A program made the translations under genes and the position numbers. Under the pieces are notes generated by a model that was not told where the DNA came from, did no database searches, and saw nothing but the letters and a program-made list of their open reading frames with translations. From positions 1 through 64,000 of the forward strand of contig CAZMNN010000002.1 in NCBI GenBank assembly GCA_964567665.1: 64,000 nt of DNA, in the 5' to 3' direction. The stretch comes from UBA1731 sp964567665. GTDB taxonomy: Bacteria; Verrucomicrobiota; Kiritimatiellia; RFP12; UBA1067. This document shows positions 7,082 through 16,900 of the stretch, piece by piece (the stretch's first letter is position 1; every line of letters begins with the position of its first letter).

Positions 7082-7636
7082 ATGACGCGGCGCACGTTTG
7101 CGCTGGGCGCGTCTGCGGCGGTTCTGGCTGGATGCGCGGGCTTCAACACCTGCGGCGTTCCCGAAAAAGACGGAACGACCGCAGTCAACAGAAAGGAAGG
7201 GACAGGAATGCTCAAGGGAATCTCACCGGTCGTTTCGCCGGATCTGCTCAAAGTACTGGCCGAGATGGGCCATGGGGACGAAATCGTGTTCTCGGACGCG
7301 CACTTCCCGGCTCACACGTTCGGACGCGACGGCGCAATCGTCCTTCGCGCAGACGGACTTGCGGCGGACAAGCTGCTGAGCGGAATCATCCCGCTCTTTG
7401 AACTCGACAGCTACGCGACGCCTGTCGTCATGATGTCGGCCGCGCCCGGCGACACGCTCGATCCGAACGTCGAGAAGGCCTACCGCGCCGCGCTCGGATA
7501 CGGCGGCACCATCGAACGGATGGAGCGTTTTGCGTTCTACGAGCGCGCGAAAAAGGCATACGCCATCGTTCTCACAGGCGAGACGCGCAAGTACGGAAAT
7601 GTCATCCTCAAAAAAGGCGTGACGCCGGTTTCATAG
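7082..7636 (+). CDS. fucU: L-fucose mutarotase (FucU/RbsD family) with an N-terminal lipoprotein leader
   Basis: From MLKGISPVVSP to KKGVTPVS the protein matches E. coli FucU nearly end to end (AEMGHGDEIVFSDAHFPAH, PLFELDSYA.P, RFAFYERA.KA.AIV.TGE..KYGN). FucU interconverts the alpha and beta anomers of L-fucose. Unusually, 42 residues precede the canonical start: MTRRTFALGASAAVLAGC, a twin-arginine leader ending in a lipobox, then a linker. ATG 7208, at the canonical FucU start, has its own strong AAGGAAGGG Shine-Dalgarno, so cytosolic and exported forms could both be made. First gene of an operon with two more lipoprotein-leader enzymes. Family call is firm; export is inferred. Confidence 0.88.
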   Translation: MTRRTFALGASAAVLAGCAGFNTCGVPEKDGTTAVNRKEGTGMLKGISPVVSPDLLKVLAEMGHGDEIVFSDAHFPAHTFGRDGAIVLRADGLAADKLLSGIIPLFELDSYATPVVMMSAAPGDTLDPNVEKAYRAALGYGGTIERMERFAFYERAKKAYAIVLTGETRKYGNVILKKGVTPVS

Positions 7637-7750
7637 GTGCGCACTCCGGCCCTGATGCGTACATTCCGCCGCCACTGTGAGAGATGACACGCAGCGGCGA
7701 CCTTGGGGAATGCTCGTCCGCCGAAAGAACCGACAAGGAGAATCCTTCGC

Positions 7751-9391
7751 ATGACAAGGCTTGAATTCATCCAGACGCTGGCGGCAAGCGGCGCGGCATC
7801 GGTCTTCGCCGGATGTACGCTGCCGCGAAGCGCCAAAAACAGATTCGCACTCAACGCCTCTACGCTGCGCACCTACGGGCTTTCGCTCAGCGAGCAGGTG
7901 CGGGCAGCTGTCGCAGGCGGCTTTGCCGGCTTCGAGCCGTGGATGAAGGATATCCGGGCCGCCAAGGCCGACGGCAGTCTGCATGACGTCGTTGCGTACG
8001 CGCACGACAATGGTCTGCGCTTCATCAACGGCATCGCCTTCGGTCAGTGGACGAATCCCGATGCAAAGGTGCGCACGGCAGGACTTGAAGAGACGAAGCG
8101 CGACATGGAGCTTCTCGCAGAAATGGGCTGTCCATTCATCGCCGCATCGATGTTCGGCATCCACAAACCTGGTTCACCAAAGCTAACGCACGAGGAGATT
8201 GCAGAGCGCTTCCGCGCCGTCTGCGTACTCGGAGACGAAACGGGCGTGAAGCCGCTCCTCGAATACTGGGGACATTCGGCAAACCTGTCGACGCTTGAGG
8301 ATGCCATGGATGTGCTGGAGAAAGTCTGCAGAAACGACGCTGCGCTTCTTGCGGACATCTACCACACATATCGCGGCGGCAGCCGCTTCGGCTCCTTCTC
8401 CCGCCTCAAGGCCGCACAGATTCCAATCCTGCACGTGAACGACTACACGTTCGCGAAATCGCGCACGGCGCTCACCGACACCGATCGTGTATGGCAGGGC
8501 GACGGATCTGCGCCCTGGCGAAGCCTCTTCAATACGCTTGACGGCATCGGCGCTAAGCCATGGCTTTCAATTGAACTTTTCAACGCCTCCTACTGCCGCA
8601 CGACACCGTGCGAGACAGTACGCACCGGCGGACGCAAATTCAAAGGGATAGAGAAGAGAAACGCACTTCGGCTCGGTGTCCAGATGTGGAGCATCGACGA
8701 ACTTTGGCGAAAAGACCCGGCGGGGGCGTTCCGCCGTCTGCGTTCGCTCGGCTACGAAGGTGTGCAGTCCCTCGGGTTCTACAAGATGGACTGGAACGAA
8801 CTTGAAAAGATGCTCGACGGCGAGGGACTTCGCATCGTTGACATGCCGTTCAATGCCGATATGCTCACAACACAGGGCGACTTCGACCACTTTGTCGACT
8901 TCTGTAGACACTTTGGCGTCGATTTCGTCTTCGAGCCATGGATCGACCCGAAGGGAATGGACGAACACGCCTGGCGGATGCGCATTGAAAGGCTAGTCGA
9001 GTGGCGCACGAAGTTCGCTATGGCTGGCCTCCGCGCAGGCTTCCACAACCATCAGATCGAGTTGACGACGAAGTTCGCGGACGGGACGTGTCCGCTCGAC
9101 GCCTACGAGAAGACGGGCATGGACTTTGAGCTTGACGTCGGCCACGCAAAGCTCGCGGGGAGCGATCCGGTTGCATGGCTGCAGCGGCTTGCGGGCCGTG
9201 TGCCGTCCATCCACGCCAAGCCGGGCGGCGGTCGCGCCGTGGGCGGCACGGGCGACGCAAACGACTGGGGTATGATACTCCCGGAGGCGGCGGCAAGCGG
9301 CGCGAAGTGGGCAATCGTAGAGTGCGAAACGCGGCGCAACACGTTTGAAGACGTGGCGGCGTCGGCAGACTATCTGAAAGGGATGCTGTGA
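7751..9391 (+). CDS. Tat-type lipoprotein with two sugar isomerase/epimerase TIM-barrel domains
   Basis: 546 residues; ATG 7751 follows AAGGAG and gives MTRLEFIQTLAASGAASVFAGC, a leader with lipobox FAGC. Two xylose-isomerase-like (AP endonuclease 2 family) barrels follow, about residues 35-295 and 305-546. Each has its own set of likely metal ligands: E in PLLEYWGHS, D/H in LADIYHTYRGG, H in LHVNDYTF and E in SIELFN for the first; H in GFHNHQIE, E/D/H in ELDVGHAK, H in SIHAKPGGG and E in IVECE for the second. Members act on sugars or cyclitols, usually in the cytosol. The stop overlaps the next start (TGATG), so both are co-translated. Substrate unknown. Confidence 0.75.
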   Translation: MTRLEFIQTLAASGAASVFAGCTLPRSAKNRFALNASTLRTYGLSLSEQVRAAVAGGFAGFEPWMKDIRAAKADGSLHDVVAYAHDNGLRFINGIAFGQWTNPDAKVRTAGLEETKRDMELLAEMGCPFIAASMFGIHKPGSPKLTHEEIAERFRAVCVLGDETGVKPLLEYWGHSANLSTLEDAMDVLEKVCRNDAALLADIYHTYRGGSRFGSFSRLKAAQIPILHVNDYTFAKSRTALTDTDRVWQGDGSAPWRSLFNTLDGIGAKPWLSIELFNASYCRTTPCETVRTGGRKFKGIEKRNALRLGVQMWSIDELWRKDPAGAFRRLRSLGYEGVQSLGFYKMDWNELEKMLDGEGLRIVDMPFNADMLTTQGDFDHFVDFCRHFGVDFVFEPWIDPKGMDEHAWRMRIERLVEWRTKFAMAGLRAGFHNHQIELTTKFADGTCPLDAYEKTGMDFELDVGHAKLAGSDPVAWLQRLAGRVPSIHAKPGGGRAVGGTGDANDWGMILPEAAASGAKWAIVECETRRNTFEDVAASADYLKGML

Positions 9392-10812
9392 TGAACATGA
9401 ACCGCAGAGAATTTGTGAAAGCTTCGGCAATGGCCTCGCTGTTCGCGGCGGGCGGATGCGCAACCGGCAGAGGGAGCGGCGACAGCGTGAAAGCAGCCAC
9501 GCCGCCGCCGAGCGGACGCCTCAACATGGCGATCATAGGATGCGGCCCGATGGGTGTGGGCAACATGAACGGCCTGTGGTGGGATCCGCGTGTGCGGTTC
9601 GTCACGGCGTGCGACCCGATCCGCGAATCGAGCTACCACGGCTACAACGCGAAGACGCTCCTCGGACGCGATCCGGTCAAGCGGATGATCGACAGGAAAT
9701 ACGGAACCACCGCCACGAAAAGCGTAGCCGACTGGCGCGAAGTGATAGCCGATCCGGATGTGGACGCCGTGCTCGTCTCCACAGGCGACTACTGGCATTC
9801 GCTCATCTCCGCCGAAGCGATGAAGGCCGGCAAGCACGTATACTGCCAGAAGCCGCTCACGCTCGGCGTGAACGAAGGCAAGGTGCTGCGCAAAATCGCG
9901 AAAAAGGCCGGCGTCACGTTTCAGGTCGGATCTCAGCAGCGCAGCGAGTGGCGGTTCCGCTTCGCGGCGGAGCTGATTCGCAACCGCGCGCTCGGCGACT
10001 GCAGGAGCTGCACGATCGGCCTATGCTACGCCCACAACGACAGCCTCAAGAACGGCTACACACGCGACTGCACTCCGCAAGGGATTCCCGCCTGGCTTGG
10101 CGACAAGGCTATGTGGAATCTCTACCTCGGCCCCGTGCGGCACTGGGAGAACGACGCCTACATCCCTGCAATCCACGCACCCGTCTGCTGGCGTTGGAAC
10201 TCACGCACCGGCAACGGTTCGATCGCCGACTGGGGCGCACACCATTTCGACATACTTCAGTGGGCACTTGGACAGGACACGAGCGGCGGACCCGTCGCAA
10301 TCGAGAACGTAAAGACGGACATCCGCGACCCTGACAGATGCAACCGCTATCTCGACCAGGCAACGCACTACTCCTTCGACATCGTATATGCCGACGGATT
10401 CCGGGCGCACGTCGGCGACGAGGAGACAATCGGCAGGAACGGGATCCGCTTCCACGGCTCGAAGGGCGATCTCTTCGTATTTCGCGGACAGCTTGAACTT
10501 CCAGACGCTCTCAAGAAGTTCACCGAAAAAGACTTCGGCGAACGGGACGTGCTTCTCTACCGGAACAAGGCGGCGAATGGCTCGCACGAACTCGACTTTG
10601 TCGATGCAGTCTTCAACGGACGCCAATGCGCGTGTCCGGTCGAGGTCGGCCACCGCAGTGCGACGATCTGCCACATCGCAAACATAGCGGCCCGCGCCGA
10701 GCGTTCGCGTGTGACGTGGGATCCGGTGAAGGAGGAGTTCTCTGGAACTTCGGCCGACCTCAATCCGCAACTCGACGTGCCATACCTGAACGGCTGGAAG
10801 CTGGAGGCCTGA
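9391..10812 (+). CDS. Tat-exported Gfo/Idh/MocA family oxidoreductase
   Basis: 473 residues, ATG 9391 overlapping the previous stop. N-terminus MNMNRREFVKASAMASLFAAGGC is a twin-arginine leader with a lipobox. The Rossmann part begins LNMAIIGCGPMGVGN (GxGxxG); the dinucleotide-binding family signature reads YCQKPLTLGVNEGK, where Gln replaces the usual Glu of the EKP motif. The C-terminal alpha/beta domain contains WNSRTGNGSIADWGAHHFDILQWAL. Such proteins oxidise, reduce or, with tightly bound NAD, hydrolyse glycosides. Together with FucU and the double barrel it suggests sugar processing outside the cytoplasm. Transcription ends before the convergent glycosyltransferase at 10885. Confidence 0.8.
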   Translation: MNMNRREFVKASAMASLFAAGGCATGRGSGDSVKAATPPPSGRLNMAIIGCGPMGVGNMNGLWWDPRVRFVTACDPIRESSYHGYNAKTLLGRDPVKRMIDRKYGTTATKSVADWREVIADPDVDAVLVSTGDYWHSLISAEAMKAGKHVYCQKPLTLGVNEGKVLRKIAKKAGVTFQVGSQQRSEWRFRFAAELIRNRALGDCRSCTIGLCYAHNDSLKNGYTRDCTPQGIPAWLGDKAMWNLYLGPVRHWENDAYIPAIHAPVCWRWNSRTGNGSIADWGAHHFDILQWALGQDTSGGPVAIENVKTDIRDPDRCNRYLDQATHYSFDIVYADGFRAHVGDEETIGRNGIRFHGSKGDLFVFRGQLELPDALKKFTEKDFGERDVLLYRNKAANGSHELDFVDAVFNGRQCACPVEVGHRSATICHIANIAARAERSRVTWDPVKEEFSGTSADLNPQLDVPYLNGWKLEA

Positions 10813-10884
10813 CGGCGTTCGACATTCCGTCCGCACATGGATGATGCCGGATGTGCCGTCACGGCAACGCACCGCATCATCGCG

Positions 10885-11952
10885 TCATTTGAATATGAAT
10901 CGCGCCTGTATGCGGTATCCGGCAAAGTAGAGCAGCACGTCGCAGACGAGCTTGGCCAGTCCACGCGGAACGCAGAGCAGAGACAGCAGCGACACGCCGG
11001 CGTTGCTCAGCACGATCACGGCGACGCACAGAAGCGCATATCTCCATGCCGATGCGAAGACCGCACCACGCGAACGGAACACAAACGCGCGGTTCATCGA
11101 ATAGTTGAACACTGAACTGAGCAGCCGCGCCGCAAATCCGCTCGCCCATATCACGCCGTGCCGTTCCACGCCCTCCCCCGCAAGCAACGCGGCGAACAGC
11201 CATGCAATGCCCTGGTCAAGCCCGAACGACAGGATCGACACACCGGCAAATCGGATGAAATCCGCAAACACCAGCCTGTTGATCCTGAGAGTGTCCCGCA
11301 GCGGACGGAAGTGCGTACCGGAGTTTCCGTCCTCGTAGATCGTGCGTATCGGCACTATGCCAAAGCCCATTCCGCAACGCGCCGCCGCCATCAATACGCC
11401 CATCTCATATTCAAACCTGTCGCCTCTGACGCCAAGCATGAACGGAATTGTGGCGGCGGAGAATGCGCGAAGTCCGGTCTGCGTATCCGGCAGCCATCTG
11501 CCGTGGAGGATCCTGAACGTCACGGACGCCCACCGGTTGCCGAACCATGAGCGGAACGGAACGGACTTCTGGGAGAAATCGCGGCTGCCGAGATATATCT
11601 TCTGCGGATCAGCCGCCAGCGCCTCGGCAAGCCGCCGGCAGTCCTCGGCATCGTGCTGCCCGTCGGAATCCGCCGTCACGACGCCACCCGCATCCGGAAT
11701 ATTCTCGCGGATGAACTTCAGTCCGGTCTTGAGCGCCGCGCCCTTGCCGCGATTCTCCGAGTGATGAAGAACGGTACAAAAGCTCCTTGCCTTGAGTTCG
11801 TCGAATATGCCGGCGTACGCTTCGCCGGAACCGTCGTCTACAACGACAATCCGTCCAAAGCCATGGTCGGCAAGTCCGTCAACATACGGCACAAGCCTGG
11901 CATCCGGCTCGTAGGCCGGAATCAGGGCGACTGCGTTCAACATCGTAGTCAT
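10885..11952 (-). CDS. GT2 glycosyltransferase fused to a GtrA-like membrane domain
   Basis: 355 residues. Residues 1-225 are a dolichol-phosphate-mannose-synthase-like GT2 domain with ALIPAYEP, VVVDDGS, NRGKGAALKTG and the metal-binding DSD in TADSDGQHD. Residues about 230-355 form a four-helix GtrA-type domain (FIRFAGVSILSFGLDQ through FNYSMNRAFVFRS to YRIQARFIFK). Such fusions make polyprenyl-phosphate-linked sugars and move them across the membrane for cell-surface glycosylation. ATG 11952 overlaps the ispF stop as ATGA, so it is translationally coupled to ispF, the last gene of the infC operon. Confidence 0.85.
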   Translation of the reverse strand: MTTMLNAVALIPAYEPDARLVPYVDGLADHGFGRIVVVDDGSGEAYAGIFDELKARSFCTVLHHSENRGKGAALKTGLKFIRENIPDAGGVVTADSDGQHDAEDCRRLAEALAADPQKIYLGSRDFSQKSVPFRSWFGNRWASVTFRILHGRWLPDTQTGLRAFSAATIPFMLGVRGDRFEYEMGVLMAAARCGMGFGIVPIRTIYEDGNSGTHFRPLRDTLRINRLVFADFIRFAGVSILSFGLDQGIAWLFAALLAGEGVERHGVIWASGFAARLLSSVFNYSMNRAFVFRSRGAVFASAWRYALLCVAVIVLSNAGVSLLSLLCVPRGLAKLVCDVLLYFAGYRIQARFIFK

Positions 11953-12449
11953 TCACTTTCTGCGGGAACGAGCAGAGCCACAGCGTGCACCTCCATGCCA
12001 AGCCCGGAGCCGACGGCATCCATGCCTTCGTTGGTCTTTCCCTTGACGGAGACTGACGACACCGGAACGTCGAGATATGCGGCCAGCCTGGCGCGGATTG
12101 CGTCAACGTGCGGACGAATCTTCGGGCGTTCACAGATCACTGTTGCGTCAACGTTGCCGACCGCATATCCCGCATCAGCCACCTCCTTGACGACGGAGCA
12201 CAGCATCGCGGCGGAATCCGCATCTTTCCAACGCGGATCGGTGTCCGGGAAATGCGAACCGATGTCCCCAAGCGCCGCAGCGCCGAGCAAGGCATCGATC
12301 ACCGCATGGATCAGAACATCGGCGTCGGAATGTCCGGCAAGTTTCGGGCATCCGAGGATCGGAACCCCGCCAAGTTTCTGCACGGAAGCGCCTTCAGGTG
12401 CGGACGCATCCGAAAAGCGGTGTGAATCATATCCGAAACCAACCCTCAT
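11949..12449 (-). CDS. ispF: 2-C-methyl-D-erythritol 2,4-cyclodiphosphate synthase
   Basis: 166 residues, the usual length for IspF. It cyclises CDP-methylerythritol 2-phosphate in the MEP isoprenoid pathway. Metal ligands are visible in RVGFGYDSHRF (Asp, His) and GHSDADVLIHAV, and the family motif KGKTNEGMD.VGSG.G..V near the C-terminus. ATG 12449 starts directly at the conserved MRVGFGYDSH; the open frame up to 12473 adds nothing conserved. It lies 55 bases after infC and overlaps the next gene by four bases. Isoprenoid supply beside a polyprenyl-phosphate glycosyltransferase is functionally sensible. Confidence 0.95.
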   Translation of the reverse strand: MRVGFGYDSHRFSDASAPEGASVQKLGGVPILGCPKLAGHSDADVLIHAVIDALLGAAALGDIGSHFPDTDPRWKDADSAAMLCSVVKEVADAGYAVGNVDATVICERPKIRPHVDAIRARLAAYLDVPVSSVSVKGKTNEGMDAVGSGLGMEVHAVALLVPAESE

Positions 12450-12504
12450 CCATTGCCTCCGCAACGAATCCACGGTCGCACAGACAGGCGCAGACCTGTG
12501 CGGA

Positions 12505-13068
<564 letters not shown>

Positions 13069-13133
13069 ATCCCACCTCTCGTTGTTGTTTACGGACTTGT
13101 TTCTTTTTCGCCTGTTGTACGAAAACGAGCGGC

Positions 13134-13163
13134 ATTATAGCACATATGCCCTACCGCCCGCAA
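13134..13163 (-). promoter_or_regulatory. sigma-70 promoter of infC
   Basis: On the minus strand TTGCGG (13163-13158), an 18-base spacer and a perfect TATAAT (13139-13134). Predicted start near 13127, giving a 5' leader of about 60 bases before the ATC start. Confidence 0.65.
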
Positions 13164-13181
13164 CTGCACATCCAGGCGCCT

Positions 13182-13964
13182 TCACTGCGAAGCCTGTTCT
13201 GAATCGAGATCGGCCTGTCTTTGCGCGAACCACCTCTCCGCCGCCTCTACGGTGGTGTAGTCCTCATCCGTATGGAACCGATACACCTCCTTCATCTCCT
13301 CCACTGCGGCGGGATCGGGGCTGGACTGGATTATGCGCACGGCGGTCGCCACGGCGACGGCGCTGTCCGAAAGACCGTTCAGCTGCCCGGACATCATCGC
13401 CAAACCGTCTTTACTGCACGCCCCCTTTACCATGGCAAGGGTCTCAATATGCCGAGCCTTCGCCCTTTCATCCTCAATCTGCAGGAGCGCCTGTTCAACG
13501 GCGTTCATTGCCGACGACCGCACATCCTCATCCGCATCGGCAAGGAAAGGCACGATCTCCGGCAGCGCCCGCTCCCCGAACCATTCCAGCGCCTCCACCA
13601 TCTTCTGCCGCACCTCCGCCGAGGAGGACTGCGACACGGCGGCAAGCTTCTTTATGTCACTAAACTTCTCGTCGTCCAGCGCCGACTGAATCTCATCCAT
13701 CACACGCCGGTCTTTCGGAGAGAGCGCGTCATCCGTCTCCGACTGATGCGACCGCCCCCTTCCTTCATCCGGCGCCCGCACCTGACGCCTTGCCGTATGC
13801 ACCTGACGCCTCGCCGTGCGTCCCTTCTTCACCGATTGAGCGCTTTTCTGTGCGACGCCACCGTTTCCATGCCCTTCCGGTGCTTCCCGACCACTGTCAA
13901 GCAAAAGGAACAACGTAACCGTCAAGAGGGCGATCGCCGCACACAATGAGACAGTCCGCTTCAT
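13182..13964 (-). CDS. HEAT-repeat protein with an N-terminal membrane anchor or signal
   Basis: 260 residues from ATG 13964, two bases after the stop of the large thioredoxin-like gene. Residues 1-22 (MKRTVSLCAAIALLTVTLFLLL) are a signal anchor; residues 25-80 are basic and low-complexity with a repeated ARRQV motif. From about residue 95 alpha-helical HEAT-like repeats follow (IKKLAAVSQSSSAEVRQKMVEAL, then LPEIVPFLADADEDVRSSAMNAV), ending in TTVEAAERWFAQRQ. HEAT repeats bind proteins or act as scaffolds. It is the third gene of a parvulin / thioredoxin-like / HEAT operon, so an envelope scaffold role is possible. No close family is recognised. Confidence 0.65.
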   Translation of the reverse strand: MKRTVSLCAAIALLTVTLFLLLDSGREAPEGHGNGGVAQKSAQSVKKGRTARRQVHTARRQVRAPDEGRGRSHQSETDDALSPKDRRVMDEIQSALDDEKFSDIKKLAAVSQSSSAEVRQKMVEALEWFGERALPEIVPFLADADEDVRSSAMNAVEQALLQIEDERAKARHIETLAMVKGACSKDGLAMMSGQLNGLSDSAVAVATAVRIIQSSPDPAAVEEMKEVYRFHTDEDYTTVEAAERWFAQRQADLDSEQASQ

Positions 13965-13965
13965 G

Positions 13966-16900
13966 TCACTTTGCCTCGATGTAAAGGATGTCGCCGACCT
14001 TGACATTCAGCGTCTTCGGACATCCGTTCACTTCACCCGTCAGCCTTTCGCCGAACCAGTACGCGCCCATCGCCCACGGGATGCCGCCGCAGGTCGGGCA
14101 GCCATCGCCCCAGTCCGGCAGCATGACGCCCCTGTACGTCGCAGTTACAGTTTTCCCCGCCGCATTGACCACCTTGAAGCTACCGCTGACGAGGCCCGTC
14201 TTCCGGCTGATCGTCAGCTTCGCCCCAACGGTTTTCGCCGCAGCGGCATCCAGCTTCACGGTCTTCTCGGATATGACAACCGGGAGACCTTCAACCGCCC
14301 CCACCGCAACCAAGTCATGTCCGTTAGCCTCCGGATCGACCGTCTCACGAAGGTTGATGTCCGCATCGATCCACGAACCTACTGCCATTCCGTAGCGGAC
14401 TTCAGAGTTCGCCTCCGGGAGCGCCTCGGTGTGCGTCCACCAGGGAGAGATCCCGTCCGTACTTCCCACGGCCTGCACTGCCCCATCAGCCTTGATCCGC
14501 AGAACTGCCGTCAGGAAGTCCTTGCCCGTACGATAATATATCGGCAGCAGCACCGCATCCACGCCATCGGCAACCAGAACAGACGAGCCGCTGAACGTCT
14601 GCCCGTTCGGGAGAACGCCCGCATACCGCATCGTACCAGTCCGTGCGTTCGACGCCGTCATCTGAAGCGTCAGGACTGGCGCACCGACCGCCATGGATTC
14701 GCCTTCAGCATCCGCAAACGCCGCCGTATAGCTGCCAACCCATGGCGTTGCGGGGTTCGCACTGCTCCACTCACCAGAAGCCGCAACCGTCAACACCCCA
14801 TCACAGGCCGGATCGATGAGCGAGACGTCAATCGCGCCGTCGCGCAACGCCGTCACGGTAAGCGAATGAGGCTTGCGCGAAGCCGTCAAGCCGGCCGAAA
14901 GCGCCCCCGTGGCCGCATCATATCCGCTCCAGCTGCGCGAGGAGAGCGAAATCGTCCCCTCCGAACAGCGATACTTTGCCGAACACTTTCCAGTCGGGGC
15001 GATTGCCAACCCGGAAACGATTCCGACGAGCCGTCCTGAGGATGCGTCAATCACCATCATGTCCGGAATCGTGCGTCGCTTCGCGACGGACGGATTTGCG
15101 CCCGACGCGGACGGATCAGCCGCCGCAACATCCGTCACGGCGAACGAGAGGCGGATCGTCTGTCCTGCCTGCGTCTTCCGTCCAACCGTCTGCGAAACCT
15201 GATAGACGGTCTCGTAAACGCCGCCGCGAGCCGTCGGAACGCCGCTCACGAGAAGATTGCCGCCGACAAGCTTCACCTTGACGCCGGACGGCAGCGATCC
15301 GGAAAGCTTCGCCACTTTAGCCCGCGCATCCGCCACAAGGTTCAGCACGGCGACCGTCTGCGATACGGCGCAGTGGCGCACGAGGTCAAACGACCGCGAC
15401 GTCTCGGCGAAGCGCGGCGCATCCGCGTCCACAAGCTGAATCGTGAGAGTGCGGGCGGAGGAATCCGCCGCAATGCCGTCAAGCGTCGCAAACGAGACCG
15501 TCACCTTGCCGGACGGACATTCCGCCCGCAGCGGCAGCGCGAGTTCCGTCCACTGAACGCCCGATGCACGAGAGACCCATGTAAAATTAGTCGGCCCGGC
15601 AAAGACGCCAGCGGACGACTTGACTGAACAAGCCGCATCACCGGAGGCGCCGTTGCGCCGGGCGACGCCAATGCGCACGTGCGTCCCCTCCTGCGCAACC
15701 ACAACGCCCTTCTTCACGACGGTAGGTTCGGCCTCCGAGAAAGATACCTTCCCGGCGTTCGCCCTGTCGTTGTCGACAATATCCAGAGCGAAGGTGGATG
15801 CGCCAAGCGACAGCACGAGAGACTGTGTGCCGTCCGCATTTCCGTCATCAAAGACGTCAATCTCGATGTTCTTCACACCCTGCTCGCCGTCATTCCAGCT
15901 GACCGCATCAGTTACAATCCTGTAGCGGTCAGACATCGCCGTCGAACTCTCGCTCACCTGCACCGTCACGTTCGTTGCGCCGGAAGCGCCCCCCGTACGG
16001 ACGACCGGCACGAGAATGCGCAACGTGCCGCCCGCTTTCTTGGCATCTGCCTCCGTGGCCATGGCGGATGTCCTCGCGAACGTCACATCGCCCGTATCGT
16101 CGGCCGATTCAGCGGTCAGGTCGTACACGACCATCGAATCGCCATCACGATCCAAGGCAAAGGCCGCACTCGTTGCGATGGACTCTACCTGAATGAAGTA
16201 GTCGATTGCGGCATCGGACTGAATCTCTTGCGCCGACAGACGGACACCCGCCGCCAGGTTTCCAGATTCAGTAGCGATCTTCTCCGCCCTGCCGCTTTCC
16301 ACCTTCCACAGGTTAAGGCGCACGTTCGTCTCCAATGTTTCGCCCGAACGACCACGAACGGTGAACGACGCCCGCGTCCAGCAGTCTCGCCCCGTGATGC
16401 GCCAATAGTCCGACAAATCGATTGCGGAGATTGTCGATGCAACCGCGCCGCCGCGAACGCCAAGTGCGCAGTCGGTCGTGGTGGCAGTCGACCAGTGTCC
16501 GTTCAGCTCCTCGGTCGGGTCGTCCTTGAGCCGCAGAATCTCGTCGAGCCGACGCACGTAGGCGGCGGCCGAGGCTGAGTTCGTAGGGCTGACGGCCGCG
16601 AACCTGTCGAAACGCCCGATGACGCGGCCGTCAGCGTTCTGGACAACGAACGTCGGCACTCCAAGCCTGGCCTTCTCAGGCACACACAGGCCACCCGACG
16701 CGACGCGATTCGTCGCCAGGGCTATGTTCCGCGCCAGGACGGCTTCGGCATCTCCGGCGGATATCCCCTTGCGCGAAAGATAGCCCGCGCCGCTCTGCAT
16801 CCGCATCTCATCAGGGTCGATGTCCGTCCCCGCCGTCAGCGCGTTCACGTAGCCGTCGCTGGCTCTAACGGCATCGTATGTCATAAGACACGTCCTGCCG

